A stretch of 64,000 bases of DNA from Marinobacterium aestuarii (GTDB taxonomy: Bacteria; Pseudomonadota; Gammaproteobacteria; Pseudomonadales; Balneatricaceae): NCBI RefSeq assembly GCF_001651805.1, contig NZ_CP015839.1:4278001-4342000 (forward strand), read 5' to 3'. Shown piece after piece: positions 33,769-44,156 of this stretch (within the stretch, counting starts at the first letter, position 1; each line of letters begins with the position of its first letter). The notes under the pieces were generated by a model. That model was not told the DNA's origin. It did no database searches and saw only the letters and a list, made by a program, of their open reading frames with translations. The position numbers were made by a program, and so were the translations under genes.

Positions 33769-36700
33769 TTACCGCTCCAGCTGATAGAAGATATCGGCGC
33801 CGCTGCCGGCGGTGCCGGTGTTGGACTCGAACGACCAGCGGTCGGTGAGCTTGTAGCGCAGCAGGAAACTGGACGCTGGCGACAAGAGGCCCACGCCGTA
33901 TTTCACATAGAGCCTGGGGGACAGATACTTGCCGATATAGAAGGAGGTGTCGTCCAGCGTATCGCCGCCACCGACGCCGACTTCATCCACATTGAGTGCA
34001 TCGGCCAGGCGCTCGCCCACAGCATTGCCGCCCTTGCGTCCCATGGCCAGGGCCAGCTTGACCAGCATCTCCTGCTCACTGGCCGAGGCCGTACCCGGCG
34101 CCCGCCCCAGTATCAGGTAGGACAGCAGGCTGGTGTCCGGCATGGCGGGTTCGGAAAACAGCGTCAGCTTGGGCACGCGCAGCGTACCGGTCACCCGGGC
34201 GCCGACAGTGACGTTATCCACCTCGCGCTGTACCCGCATATTCAGACCCGGGTTATCCACAGGGCCGCCGGTATAGATGAAGCTGCCGCGGGAGATATCC
34301 AGTTCCTGACCATAGAGCTCGTACTTGCCCGCGGCCACACCTATATTGCCGGTCGCGCGGGTGCCACGGCGGCTGTCTTCCTGCAGCGCCAGGCCGCCGG
34401 TCAAACGCCCGTTGAAACCAAAGGCATCCACCAGCACCTTGTCGCCCAGGGTGACCCGCAGCTTGAGATCCAGCCCTGGGCCTGCCAGCGGCGCCTCGCC
34501 CACGCCGGCGGCATTCACCACCAGGGCATCGGGGGAGACGGACACCGCATTGCTCAGCTTGGGCGGTTTGATCAGCGCTTCCGGCACCTTCAGCTCGCCT
34601 CCCACGGAAATAGCACCTTCGGTCATGCTGATCTGCATGTCGGGGGAGATAAACACCTGAATTTCCGGCGTACCCACGGCCTGGAAGCGCTCACCGTTAA
34701 TGCTGATCAAGCCGGTCTGGGCCAGGGGTTCAAACTCGCCCGAAAGCGTAAGAGTGCCGCCACCTGAGGCCATGCTGCCATCCAGCAACAGGTATTCCGG
34801 CCGGGCCGGGTCATCCCGCAACCGCACACTAAGATCGGCCAGGGCGATACCCGCCGCCGGCAGTTCTATATTGCCGTTGTTGAGGTTCAGCTCACCCTGA
34901 ATCCGCGGCGCTGCCAGGTTACCGCCGATCGCCAGGTTGCCCTGCACCTTGCCGCTGCGCACCTTCATGTCCGGCACCAGCAGGGAGAGAAACTTGAGAT
35001 CCTCGATGGCGAGCGCTAGCTGTCCCTTGATCAAACCGGCGCCGGCCAGATCACCCACCGTTACCGAGCCCTGCACGCGGCCATCGACTTCATCCATCAG
35101 CAGGTTCAGATCCAGCGCCGCTTTTTTATCCGTACCGCTGGCACTGACGCGGGCATCGGTAAAGCTCAGCTTGAGGCCTTCATCGGGCAGGGTCAGGCGG
35201 GTCTGATCCAGTGATACCTGGGCGTCATAGGCCAGCGCACCCTTGGCCGACAGGCTGCCGCTGGCCCTGGCATTGATCTGCCCGGTGATCTCGGTGGTGG
35301 CCGGCAGCCAGGGCGCCAGCAGCGTCAGCGGCAGGCCTTGCAGCGTCAGCCCGCCTTCGCTGTTGCCCTCGGCCAGCCAGAGCCCATCCAGACAGAGCTG
35401 ACCCTGGCCACTTTTAGCCGCAAGACAGAGCGCCTGAGCGCGTGCCTTGTTGGCGGCAAGTTCCAGCGGCACCGGTGCCTGCAAGCCCCAGGCGCCAGCA
35501 TCGGGCTGGGTTAGATCCAGCTGCGTGAGGCTGCCGCGCCACTGCTGCTTGTCCTGCAGCCCGCCCTTAAGCGCCAGGCTGAGCTGGGCGGCTTTGGCGT
35601 CCACATCCAGTGTAAGGCGGTGATCTTTCTCCAGCCCGCTGCCCTGCAGACTCAGGCTGCGTACCGGCTGCCCGGCCAGCAGCAGATCCTCGGCCTTGAG
35701 GTCGATTTTGGCCGGTGTTTTCCAGCCCAGATCCAGTGCCACTGTGCCGCCGATTTTTTCCAGCTGGTATTCACTGAAACGCAACTGGCTGCCCTGCACA
35801 CTGGCATTCACCTGGGGTGCCTGGGGCGTACCGCCCAGGGTGCCGCCGGCCTTGATGGAACCCGCCGCCTGGGGCAGCAGCGCCGCCAGATCGCTGGCCA
35901 GCAGCTGCCAGTCCAGCGCCAGCTTATCCGCCGCCTGCCCCTGCACGTTCAATTTGGCGTTACCCCAACCCAGCACGAGTTCACGGATATCCAGCGCCGT
36001 GCCCTTGATCTTGACCTGGCCACTGCCACTGAGCGCCTGCTGTCGCAGGCTGCCCGAGAGCGCAGTGATATCCAGCTGCGCCCGGGGCTCGCCATCCACC
36101 AGCTGCCCCTGGGTTTTAAGGTTGAGCCCAACGGCGCCTTTCCAGTCGGGCCATTGCAATCCCGGGTTGACCTTGTCGGCACGCACCTGCAGATCCCACA
36201 CAGGTTGCGGCGTCCAGCCGGCGCTGCCCTCCAATACCACTTGGCCACCGAGGGTATCCAGGGTCAGCGCCAGGGCCGGCATGCTCTCCAGACTGCCTTC
36301 GCCTGTCAGCGCCACGCCTGTGGCCGGCAGACCTTCGCCACTGACCTTGCCATCCAGCCTGAGTCTGTAGTCACTCAGCGGGCCGCTGATTTTCAGGGTG
36401 CCGCTTTCGCTGGCAAACTGTGCCGGCAGTTGCGCCGACAGCGGATAACGCAGGCCTGTCCAGCCCAGCGTCAAATCCAGCTCTGGCGTTTGCTGCAACG
36501 CCAGCACAGTGCCCGACAGGCTCAGGTCCGTGCCGCTTTGCGGCAGCTGTATCTGCGCCCGCGCAAGATTTAACTGTTCTGTGGTGGCCGCCAGCGTGCT
36601 GTCGAGCGTCAGCGGACCTACATCCGGCAGGCTGCCGGCAAGGGCAAGATCACCGCCGGCCGAGGCCAGGTCACCCTTGAGGTTAACCGTACCGCTCACC

Positions 36701-37548
36701 AGATGACCGCCAAGCTCGGCGGCAAAGGGCGCCGGATCGAAACGGGCCAGATCCAGCGCCAGCTGCCAGCTGATCTCACCCAAAGGCTGGGACACCCGGG
36801 CCTGCAGCCCAGCATCCGCCAGCCCCTGCAGCTGCTGTTCCAGCGTCAGCACTGCAGCATCACCCAGCAGCTCACCGCCCAGGGTGCCGCTGCCGCTGAT
36901 CGCACCGCGCTCGGGAATCTGTGCGCTCCAGTCAAGCTGAAACGCCAGCGGATAGTTGCCGGCGGCGGTCAGCTCACCACTGAGTGTCACCTCGCCCTGG
37001 GGCGCCTTGATACTGAAACTATCCAGTATCACGCGCTCCAGTTCGTTGTGCGCCCCCAGCGCCACGGCCTCGATCAGGATGGGTTCGGTACTGCCTGCAG
37101 GATGAATCCGCAGTCCGTGGCCATAGACCTCACCTATCTGTATCGCCAGCGGCAGCCGTACCGAATCCGGCAGGGAGAACGGGCCCGCAGGCTCAACCGG
37201 GGCTTCCTCTTCAGCCGGGGCTGGCAGCCAGAGATCCAGCTCCTCCACGCCCAGGCGGTTCAGTTCGACCCGGCCACTGAGCAGCGCCGCCGGACGCCAG
37301 GCGAACTCGATACGCCCCGCTGCAACGCGCAACTCATCCAGCTGGTATTTCAGATCGCGGATTTCGAGCTGCTTCAGCAGGGCACCATTAAGCGAGCTGT
37401 AACTCAGCTGGCCTGGAATCAGGGGCTGCAGCTGAGTGAACAACGTGCGAGTCCCCTTTTCGGTCAGACCTATGGCGGCGATGGCGGCTATCAATAACAG
37501 CAGTACTAACAGCAGACCTAACAGAATACGCAGCATCCAGCGCTTCAT
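33769..37548 (-). CDS. tamB: Translocation and assembly module protein TamB
   Basis: 1259 residues: one N-terminal membrane helix (about 7-27), an extremely long repetitive beta-rich body and the conserved DUF490 C-terminus (GLNMRVQREVDNVTVGARVTGTLRVPKLTLFSEPAMPDTSLLSYLILGRAPG). TamB spans the periplasm and works with TamA in outer-membrane protein assembly and in phospholipid transport to the outer membrane. It overlaps tamA by 4 bp (ATGA), the normal coupled order tamA-tamB. Confidence 0.95.
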   Translation of the reverse strand: MKRWMLRILLGLLLVLLLLIAAIAAIGLTEKGTRTLFTQLQPLIPGQLSYSSLNGALLKQLEIRDLKYQLDELRVAAGRIEFAWRPAALLSGRVELNRLGVEELDLWLPAPAEEEAPVEPAGPFSLPDSVRLPLAIQIGEVYGHGLRIHPAGSTEPILIEAVALGAHNELERVILDSFSIKAPQGEVTLSGELTAAGNYPLAFQLDWSAQIPERGAISGSGTLGGELLGDAAVLTLEQQLQGLADAGLQARVSQPLGEISWQLALDLARFDPAPFAAELGGHLVSGTVNLKGDLASAGGDLALAGSLPDVGPLTLDSTLAATTEQLNLARAQIQLPQSGTDLSLSGTVLALQQTPELDLTLGWTGLRYPLSAQLPAQFASESGTLKISGPLSDYRLRLDGKVSGEGLPATGVALTGEGSLESMPALALTLDTLGGQVVLEGSAGWTPQPVWDLQVRADKVNPGLQWPDWKGAVGLNLKTQGQLVDGEPRAQLDITALSGSLRQQALSGSGQVKIKGTALDIRELVLGWGNAKLNVQGQAADKLALDWQLLASDLAALLPQAAGSIKAGGTLGGTPQAPQVNASVQGSQLRFSEYQLEKIGGTVALDLGWKTPAKIDLKAEDLLLAGQPVRSLSLQGSGLEKDHRLTLDVDAKAAQLSLALKGGLQDKQQWRGSLTQLDLTQPDAGAWGLQAPVPLELAANKARAQALCLAAKSGQGQLCLDGLWLAEGNSEGGLTLQGLPLTLLAPWLPATTEITGQINARASGSLSAKGALAYDAQVSLDQTRLTLPDEGLKLSFTDARVSASGTDKKAALDLNLLMDEVDGRVQGSVTVGDLAGAGLIKGQLALAIEDLKFLSLLVPDMKVRSGKVQGNLAIGGNLAAPRIQGELNLNNGNIELPAAGIALADLSVRLRDDPARPEYLLLDGSMASGGGTLTLSGEFEPLAQTGLISINGERFQAVGTPEIQVFISPDMQISMTEGAISVGGELKVPEALIKPPKLSNAVSVSPDALVVNAAGVGEAPLAGPGLDLKLRVTLGDKVLVDAFGFNGRLTGGLALQEDSRRGTRATGNIGVAAGKYELYGQELDISRGSFIYTGGPVDNPGLNMRVQREVDNVTVGARVTGTLRVPKLTLFSEPAMPDTSLLSYLILGRAPGTASASEQEMLVKLALAMGRKGGNAVGERLADALNVDEVGVGGGDTLDDTSFYIGKYLSPRLYVKYGVGLLSPASSFLLRYKLTDRWSFESNTGTAGSGADIFYQLER

Positions 37549-39347
37549 AGGTCAGGCCCCAGGGTGAAGTGAATGCGAAAGCCCGAATCATCCAGCGGCT
37601 TGGCCAGATCCACCCGCACAGGACCTATGGGCGACTGCCAGCGCACCCCGACCCCGACCCCGTTTTTCAGCGGTTCGGACAGAGAATCCAGCGAGTTGCC
37701 GGCATCGTAAAAGGCCGCCACCCGCCAGCTCTCGGCAACCCGATAATCCACCTCGGCACTGCCCACCAGCAGATAGCGTCCGCCGACAACATCACCATTG
37801 CTGCCCGTCGGCCCCAGCTGCTTGTAATCGTACCCACGCACGCTGTTGTCGCCACCGGCAAAGAAACGGTGCGACGAGGGCATCAGGTCAAAGTTATCCA
37901 TGGCGGTTACACCGATTTCTGCCCGGGTGAGCAGGCGGGTGCGGTTATTCAGCGTCAGCACATGCTTGCCCTTGGCCTGGGCCTGCACAAAGTCCGCCTC
38001 GGACAGTAGCACTTCGCTGGCGGCATCAAGTTCCAGCGACAGCCGGTAACCGCGCGTCGGATTGAGAGGGTTATCGGTATTAGTGGTCGACCAGCGCATG
38101 CCGGGGATCAGAAAACTGGTACTGCTGGTCTCATCATCCAGGGTGAAGCGTTCCTGCTCCCAGTCGACCGACAGCAGCCGCTGCCAGGGGCCCAGCTGCT
38201 TTTTCCACAGTACGCCCAGGCTGAGAATCTCACTGTCGGTGCTATCGGTCAGCTCGGTTTCCCACGCCAGACGGGCACTGTAACTGTCGGTCTGCGGCTT
38301 CTGGCCGGGGATGTTGTACTGCACCGCCGCAGTGGACTCCACTTCCGACAACTGTGCCACACCCGTGAAACTGTGGCCCCGCTGGTTGATCCAGCGCCGG
38401 TTAATACTGGCACTGAGACGCGCCCCCGTATCGGTACCGTACCCGGCGCCAAAGCGGTAGGCGGTGCGCTTGTTGGGCTCGAGATCCACCGCAATAGGCA
38501 CCACCTGATCAACCGCCTTGTCCCAGCTCGGCTGCACCTCCACCCGGCTGAAATAGTCGCTCTCCGTCAGCCCGCGCTGCAGCTCAAGCAGCCGGCCGCT
38601 GGAAACAGGGTCGCCCTCCTTGAAGGGAACATAACGTGACAGCAAGGCCTCGCCCACCGGCGCCTCGGAAAAATTAACCGCGCCTATGCGATAGCGCGGG
38701 CCCGAATCCAGCACCAGCTCTATATTGGCCTGATTCAGTTCGGGGTTGATCAGCAACTGCTGCCGACTCAGCACCGCTTCGTAATAGCCCCGCTCGGAGG
38801 CCAGCGACTGCAGTCGACTTTTTAGAGCTTCATAATCGGCATGGCGCAGCGGCTGCCCCTTTTGCAGCCGGTTATCCGCCAGCGCCAGCACAAACTGCGG
38901 GTCGGTTTCGGCTTCGCCGGTGACGACGACGTTGACATTTTCCAGTCGCACCTGCTCGCCGGGATCCACCTGGTAGCGCGCCAGCCACTGCTTGGGCTCA
39001 TCGATCAATTCGGTCTTGATGCTGGGCTGGTAGTAGCCAAAGGGCTGCAGAGCAGTACGAATCTGCTCTTCGGCCTGGCGGTGCAGATACTGCAGCCGGC
39101 TTGCCATGGGCGCGGCTTCACCCTTGATACGCTCAATCGCCAGAAAGGCACGGATATTGTCGGCCAGCTCGCCGGGCAAATCCCCGTTCAGCCCCTCAAC
39201 TTCCACAGCCAGGGTGCGTTCTGCCACAACCTGTTCATGCTGGGCCGCTGTCGCCAGTGCAGGCGTGTACAACAGCGCGCTCAGCAGGCTATGCAGCAGC
39301 CATCCTGGCAATTTTTTAGTGATCACTCGATTAGCCTTTATCGTCAT
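37545..39347 (-). CDS. tamA: Translocation and assembly module protein TamA
   Basis: 600 residues: signal peptide (LLHSLLSALLYTPALATA), three POTRA-type repeats (about 45-285) and an Omp85 beta-barrel with the conserved loop motif RFFAGGDNSVRGYDY and the C-terminal beta-signal region FRIHFTLGPDL. Outer-membrane partner of TamB. 278 bp separate it from the divergent SixA gene; that gap must contain both promoters and shows no gene. Confidence 0.95.
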   Translation of the reverse strand: MTIKANRVITKKLPGWLLHSLLSALLYTPALATAAQHEQVVAERTLAVEVEGLNGDLPGELADNIRAFLAIERIKGEAAPMASRLQYLHRQAEEQIRTALQPFGYYQPSIKTELIDEPKQWLARYQVDPGEQVRLENVNVVVTGEAETDPQFVLALADNRLQKGQPLRHADYEALKSRLQSLASERGYYEAVLSRQQLLINPELNQANIELVLDSGPRYRIGAVNFSEAPVGEALLSRYVPFKEGDPVSSGRLLELQRGLTESDYFSRVEVQPSWDKAVDQVVPIAVDLEPNKRTAYRFGAGYGTDTGARLSASINRRWINQRGHSFTGVAQLSEVESTAAVQYNIPGQKPQTDSYSARLAWETELTDSTDSEILSLGVLWKKQLGPWQRLLSVDWEQERFTLDDETSSTSFLIPGMRWSTTNTDNPLNPTRGYRLSLELDAASEVLLSEADFVQAQAKGKHVLTLNNRTRLLTRAEIGVTAMDNFDLMPSSHRFFAGGDNSVRGYDYKQLGPTGSNGDVVGGRYLLVGSAEVDYRVAESWRVAAFYDAGNSLDSLSEPLKNGVGVGVRWQSPIGPVRVDLAKPLDDSGFRIHFTLGPDL

Positions 39348-39624
39348 CTTTCACTCAAGCCGCGCCGCGAAAACCCGCGCCTACTATACAGGAGTCCAAG
39401 CTTACCGAGTTTTGCCGGTGGGGGTAACGCCCGACGGGTCTTGCTGTGCAAAAACCGCCCCGAAAGAGGGCACAACAACCGGCGCAATTACAGGCATAAG
39501 TGCCAGCACAGCAACACGAACGCATTCATACGCAGCCCGGCCGGCCTCAGACCACCCTGGCTGACTGGTATTTCCACCACTTTCGACCAATACTGCTACG
39601 AAGTCCCGCCACCTGGCAATCACC

Positions 39625-40125
39625 ATGAGAAAGCTCACGCTGATCCGGCATTCCAAGTCCAGCTGGGCCGATCCCTTGCTGAACGACATCGACCGCCCGC
39701 TGAACAAGCGCGGTGAAAGCGATCTGCCGCTGATGGCCAAGCGGGTGCGCGATTTCGGCCTTTTCCCCGACCGTATCCTGACCAGCGGCGCGCTCCGCGC
39801 CCTGACCACCGCAGAGGCCCTGGCCGACACCCTGGAACTCGATTCCGAAGCGCTGTACGAATTGCCGGACCTCTACGAGTCCTGCAGCGAAACCCTGCTG
39901 CATGTGCTGCAACAGCAGCCCGATCACTGTCATCATCTGATGCTGGTGGGCCACTCCCCGGGCCTCGACAGCCTGGCCTACTACCTGACCCACGAAGCGC
40001 TGCAAAAATTCCCGACGTCTGCCGTACTGCACATTCACCTGAGCATTACCCGCTGGTGTGAGCTGGCCGAATCCTGCGGTACAAGGGAACTGTTCGACTA
40101 CCCCAAACTTCACCAAGCCCACTGA
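39625..40125 (+). CDS. sixA: SixA-type histidine phosphatase
   Basis: 166 residues of the histidine phosphatase (RHG) family. It has TLIRHSKSSW with catalytic R8-H9, the DRPLNKRGESDLP loop typical of SixA, and the second histidine in LMLVGHSPGLDSL. SixA dephosphorylates phosphohistidine on phosphotransfer proteins. Cytoplasmic, single gene. The Shine-Dalgarno is weak. The substrate cannot be inferred from the context. Confidence 0.85.
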   Translation: MRKLTLIRHSKSSWADPLLNDIDRPLNKRGESDLPLMAKRVRDFGLFPDRILTSGALRALTTAEALADTLELDSEALYELPDLYESCSETLLHVLQQQPDHCHHLMLVGHSPGLDSLAYYLTHEALQKFPTSAVLHIHLSITRWCELAESCGTRELFDYPKLHQAH

Positions 40126-40201
40126 TCACGCAGGTGCAGCAACTTATATACACAAGGCTGCTGAGGTACACTAAAGCCCCGCCACCCATCCGGAGCTTAG
40201 A

Positions 40202-41164
40202 GTGGAACTCTATCTGCAATCGCTGCAGTTCACCGCCGGCATCGTCACCCCCATTTTTGTAATAGTGCTGCTGGGTTTCCTGCTGCGCCGACAACGCCTG
40301 ATCGACGAGGCCTTTATCAATACCTCGTCACGGCTGGTGTTTATGGTGGCCCTGCCGACGCTGGTGTTCATGTCCATCGCCAGCACGGATTTTCAGGCGG
40401 TGTTCAACCCGGCTCTGCTGGGATTCGTCTTTCTTGGCACCCTGCTGAGTTTCCTCGTCATCTGGTGGCTGGCGGCACGCCGCATCACCGATCCAGCGGA
40501 CCTGGGCGCCTTTGTCCAGGGCGCTTTTCGCAGCAATTTCGGCATTATCGGCATGGCGCTGAGCTACAACCTGTTTGGCGACAGCGGCCTGAGCCAGGCG
40601 GCTATGATACTGGCGCTGGTGATTCCCATGTATAACGTGCTGTCTGTGGTGGTGCTGACCGTCACCGCAAACCAGGGCACGGCAAGCGGCGTCAGCCTGC
40701 TCGGCATCCTGCGCGCCATCGCACTGAACCCGCTGATTATCGCCGTGGTACTGGCGCTGCCGTTTTCCTACTACGGCCTGCACCTGCCGGCGGCGCTGGA
40801 TACCACCGGCAAGTATTTCGCCAACCTCACCCTGCCGCTGGCACTGCTGGCCATAGGTGGCGCACTGGACCTGAAAAGCCTGCGCAACAGCTCCATGACC
40901 GCATTCTGGGCCACCTTCACCAAGCTGCTGATTCTGCCACTGCTGATGGTACCCGTTGCAGCCGCCCTGGGTTTCAGTGGTACGGAACTGACCCTGCTGT
41001 TCGTGCTCTTCTCCAGCCCCACCGCCGCCGCCGCATTCGTCATGGCCCGGGCGATGGGCGCCAACGCCCAGCTCACTGCCAATATCATCCTCACCACCAC
41101 CCTGGGCTCAATCCTGACCCTGTCCGCCGGCATTTTCGTACTGCGCCTGCTGGCGGTGATCTGA
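40202..41164 (+). CDS. AEC-family transporter (auxin efflux carrier type), copy 1
   Basis: 320 residues, ten hydrophobic segments, GTG start with GGAG 7 bases upstream. It closely resembles the AEC protein at 60991-61941: both have LID(E/D)AFINT, (V/F)VQGAFR.N.GI and LTLPLAL....G. AEC proteins move small organic acids (malate, malonate) or amphiphiles across the inner membrane. The two copies flank the uronate/aldarate island, so a sugar-acid or breakdown-product substrate is possible (inference). Confidence 0.85.
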   Translation: MELYLQSLQFTAGIVTPIFVIVLLGFLLRRQRLIDEAFINTSSRLVFMVALPTLVFMSIASTDFQAVFNPALLGFVFLGTLLSFLVIWWLAARRITDPADLGAFVQGAFRSNFGIIGMALSYNLFGDSGLSQAAMILALVIPMYNVLSVVVLTVTANQGTASGVSLLGILRAIALNPLIIAVVLALPFSYYGLHLPAALDTTGKYFANLTLPLALLAIGGALDLKSLRNSSMTAFWATFTKLLILPLLMVPVAAALGFSGTELTLLFVLFSSPTAAAAFVMARAMGANAQLTANIILTTTLGSILTLSAGIFVLRLLAVI

Positions 41165-41276
41165 GCATGCGGGCCACCAGCCAAAGACTGCAATGTCATC
41201 GCATAACCCAGGCAGGGCAGCCGTGGCACCTCGGGCGACATCCAGGCTGCCACACTGATCAATTACAGCGCTATAT

Positions 41277-41313
41277 CAAGCGTTTGTGACTAATCACGTG
41301 TAATCGACGCTTG
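41277..41313. promoter_or_regulatory. Inverted repeat upstream of the GntR regulator gene
   Basis: CAAGCGT (41277-41283) and ACGCTTG (41307-41313) are perfect inverted arms around a CACGTG-containing spacer, about 45 bp ahead of the GTG start of the regulator. A possible operator for autoregulation; there is no independent support. Confidence 0.3.
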
Positions 41314-41358
41314 CGGGTGTGATACGATCTCTGAGGAATTCAGCAGTGAGACAGCACC

Positions 41359-42084
41359 GTGAGCAGCCCGCAACAACCCGACAATGCCGATACCAGAACT
41401 CAACCGCGCAAGCGTTCGCGTAACCTCGCCCAGGGACTGGTGCAGCAATTGCGCGGGCAGATAGCGACAGGGGAACTGCAACTGGGCACCAAACTGCCCA
41501 CTGAGTCCGCCATCATGGCGCAGCATGGCGTCAGCCGGACAGTCGTGCGTGAGGCATTGCAGCGCCTGCAGGCCGCAGGCCTGGTTGAGACGCGCCACGG
41601 TGTTGGCACCTTTGTTATCGCCAAACCCGGCGAATCCGCTCCCCTGCTCGATGTCACGGTCGATCCGATTCGTGACGCTGTAGCAATACTGGAGTTACGC
41701 CTGAGCCTGGAAATAGAAGCCGCGGGGCTCGCGGCGGAACGTCGCACCGACGCACAGCTAACGGCAATAAGGGAAGCGCTACAGACACTGCAAAACTGCG
41801 AACAGCAGGACGAAAGCGGGGCCAGCAGCGCCGATTTCCAGTTCCATCTGCGCATTGCCGAAGCCGCAGGGAATCATTATTTTGGCGACATCATGCTTCA
41901 CCTGGGCGGCTCCCTGGTGCCGCGCAAGCGCATCGAAACCGATCGCGTCAACCATGAGCATGAAGAGGTGGTAACGGCGATCGCGCGCAAGGACTCCTAC
42001 GCGGCAAGGGCGGCCATGCGCCTGCACCTGACCAACAGCCGCGAACGTTTTCTGAAACTGAATCGGGGCGCGCGCGACGCCTGA
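41359..42084 (+). CDS. GntR/FadR-type regulator (FCD domain)
   Basis: 241 residues: winged helix with KLPTESAIMAQHGVSRTVVREALQRLQAAGLVETRHGVGTFV, then a helical FCD ligand domain ending HEEVVTAIARKDSYAARAAMRLHLTNSRERF, with the histidines that normally hold a metal. FCD regulators usually respond to organic acids or sugar acids and act as repressors. Position next to GLI and Gci points to control of uronate/aldarate genes. GTG start; GAGGAATTC lies about 25 bp upstream rather than adjacent, so the exact start is less certain. Confidence 0.88.
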   Translation: MSSPQQPDNADTRTQPRKRSRNLAQGLVQQLRGQIATGELQLGTKLPTESAIMAQHGVSRTVVREALQRLQAAGLVETRHGVGTFVIAKPGESAPLLDVTVDPIRDAVAILELRLSLEIEAAGLAAERRTDAQLTAIREALQTLQNCEQQDESGASSADFQFHLRIAEAAGNHYFGDIMLHLGGSLVPRKRIETDRVNHEHEEVVTAIARKDSYAARAAMRLHLTNSRERFLKLNRGARDA

Positions 42085-42122
42085 ATCATCAGTGTGCCGC
42101 GCACCACCGCCGCCCAATCCCC

Positions 42123-42974
42123 TCAGCTGAAGTCGTACAGCTCCCTTGGATTCTGTACAAAGACGCGCTGCAGCGTCTCGTCATCCCCCATCCAGCCACA
42201 AACGGTATCAAGCAGCGCGGCATCATCAGGTGCCCCTTCCACAGTCTGGCTCACATGGGGCCAGTTGCTGGCCCAGAGCACACGCTCGGGCGCATGGGCG
42301 ATCAATGCCCGGGTCAGCGCCGCCGTGTCGGCATAGTCAGGCCCGCCGGTATGGGAAGACTCATAGCAACCCGCAATCTTCACGTAGCAATTGCCCCTGT
42401 CCAGCAGTTTAAGCAACGCCTTGAACTCGGCACTTTCGGGCGTCACAGGCCCCAGGTATTTACCGATATGGTCGATAACGAAGGGGTTATCGACCTGTGC
42501 CAGCAAGGGGACATGACCCAGTATCTCGCGTCCATCGAACTGCACGATGCAGTGCCAGCCAAATTCACGGATGCGGGCATTCACCGCCAGCAGGTGCTCA
42601 AGGCCGACCGCCCCGCCGGTCAGCTGCATAATGCGCGCGCCCCGCGCACCAAGCTCATGCATGGAGACCAGTTCCGACTCAGGCGTATCGGGCGTCACCA
42701 CAACAACACCGCGGGCCTGAGCCCCCAAAATATCCAGCGCATCCAGCATGCAGCGGTTGTCATTGCCATAGGCGTTGGCCTGCACTATCACAACCTGTTG
42801 CAGCCCCAGCCTGCGCTGCACCAGGCGATAGTCATCAAGCCCCGGACAATCGGCCGGAATCAACGGGCCCGGCGTCTGTTGTGGATATAAGGGCGAATAA
42901 ACATGCATATGCGTATCAACACTGTTCGCCGGCAGGCGGACTAGCGGTGCGCAACCTTCAAGTTGGCGTGGCAT
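42123..42974 (-). CDS. Amidohydrolase, probable D-galactarolactone isomerase (GLI)
   Basis: 283 residues, TIM-barrel amidohydrolase of the COG3618 type: VDTHMHVYSPLYP at the N-terminus, QFDGREI, VIDHIGKYLGP and LWASNWPHVS. GLI interconverts D-galactaro-1,5- and 1,4-lactones in uronate oxidation. 2-Pyrone-4,6-dicarboxylate lactonase is a relative and the main alternative. The assignment rests on the neighbour: the next gene upstream is a near-certain Gci, and GLI and Gci are adjacent in Agrobacterium. AAGGAG precedes the start. Confidence 0.78.
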   Translation of the reverse strand: MPRQLEGCAPLVRLPANSVDTHMHVYSPLYPQQTPGPLIPADCPGLDDYRLVQRRLGLQQVVIVQANAYGNDNRCMLDALDILGAQARGVVVVTPDTPESELVSMHELGARGARIMQLTGGAVGLEHLLAVNARIREFGWHCIVQFDGREILGHVPLLAQVDNPFVIDHIGKYLGPVTPESAEFKALLKLLDRGNCYVKIAGCYESSHTGGPDYADTAALTRALIAHAPERVLWASNWPHVSQTVEGAPDDAALLDTVCGWMGDDETLQRVFVQNPRELYDFS

Positions 42975-43022
42975 TTAAAACTCCTTTGCTGCTAAAAGGC
43001 CGACAAGCGCGGCAGGGTTAAA

Positions 43023-44156
43023 TCAGGATTTAGCACTAAAACGCTCCAGCGCATCCAGATTGATCTCAATACCCAATCCAGGCCCATCCGGTATCCGCAC
43101 CCGTCCACTCTCAAGACGGATGGGATTCACCAGCAGGCAGTCCCGCATCGGGTTGCTGCTCTGATCAAACTCCAGCAGTGCACACTCGGCTTCAAAAGCG
43201 GGCGGCGCAGGCGGCAGTATGGCGTGAAAATGCAGACCCGCCGCAAGGGCTACGTCGGTTCCCCAGATATGAGGCACGCAGCGCACGCCGTAAATATCGC
43301 ACAGCGTCAGCAGCCGCCGCGCCTCGCTGAGGCCGCCGACACCGGCCACATCCGGCTGCAGTATATCCACCGCTTCCTCGCGCAGCGCCTCAGCAATGCC
43401 CCAGCGGGTATGCCAGGTTTCGCCACCAGCAATCGGTATGCTGTTAAGCGAACGCAGGCGGCGATAGCTTGAGAGCGCTTCCGGCACCACCGGCTCTTCA
43501 AACCAGTCGATACCGTATCCTTGCGCGAGCTGAATAATACGGCTGGCAGCAACGGCATCGTAGCCGTGATTGGCATCGATCATCAGCTTGATATCGGGGC
43601 CAATCAGCTCACGTACAGCGGCGATAGACTCTATATCCAGCGCAATGCCAAAGCCGATCTTGATCTTGATGGCGCCAAAACCTGCATCAACAAAGCCCTG
43701 CACCTCGCGCTTGAGGCTGCTGATGCGATCCTGCCCGACCTGCCTGAAGCCCCCGGTGGCATAGGCCGGCACCGAGGTACGAAAGGCACCGCCCATCAGC
43801 TGACTGACCGGCACCTGGTAATACTTGCCACTCAGATCCCAGAGGGCTATATCGATGCCGCTGATGGCATTGATGGTGGCCCCGCGCTGGCCCTGATCAC
43901 GGAACTGGTTGTAGAGCTCCAGCCAGATCGGCTCTATATCCAGCGCCGAGCGCCCCAGCAGCAGTGGCGTCATCGCCGCCACTATGCCGGCATTGATCTG
44001 CGCATTGCCCAGACACTCGCCCCAGCCGACCAGGCCATTGTCACAGCGGATCTCGACCAGCAGATGCCGGCGTACATCAAACCGCATGGCGGAGGATTCG
44101 AACGGCTGCTCCAGCGGATGCTCCAGCAGGTGCGTTTTGATGGCGGTAATACGCAT
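43023..44156 (-). CDS. gci: D-galactarolactone cycloisomerase (Gci), enolase superfamily
   Basis: 377 residues. As I recall the Agrobacterium Gci, long stretches agree, for instance ITAIKTHLLEHPLEQPFES (KxHLLEH start), DQGQRG..., IKIKIGFG, LMIDANHGYD, IDWFEEPVVPE, GGETWHTRWG and PDGPGLGIEIN. The catalytic lysine pair (KIKIG), metal ligands (D in IDANHGY, E in WFEEP, E in GGET) and H in VPHIWGTD are all present. It opens galactarolactone to the 3-deoxy-2-keto acid. The ATG at 44156 fits the family start; GTG at 44168 is an alternative. It reads leftward and probably forms one unit with GLI. Confidence 0.9.
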   Translation of the reverse strand: MRITAIKTHLLEHPLEQPFESSAMRFDVRRHLLVEIRCDNGLVGWGECLGNAQINAGIVAAMTPLLLGRSALDIEPIWLELYNQFRDQGQRGATINAISGIDIALWDLSGKYYQVPVSQLMGGAFRTSVPAYATGGFRQVGQDRISSLKREVQGFVDAGFGAIKIKIGFGIALDIESIAAVRELIGPDIKLMIDANHGYDAVAASRIIQLAQGYGIDWFEEPVVPEALSSYRRLRSLNSIPIAGGETWHTRWGIAEALREEAVDILQPDVAGVGGLSEARRLLTLCDIYGVRCVPHIWGTDVALAAGLHFHAILPPAPPAFEAECALLEFDQSSNPMRDCLLVNPIRLESGRVRIPDGPGLGIEINLDALERFSAKS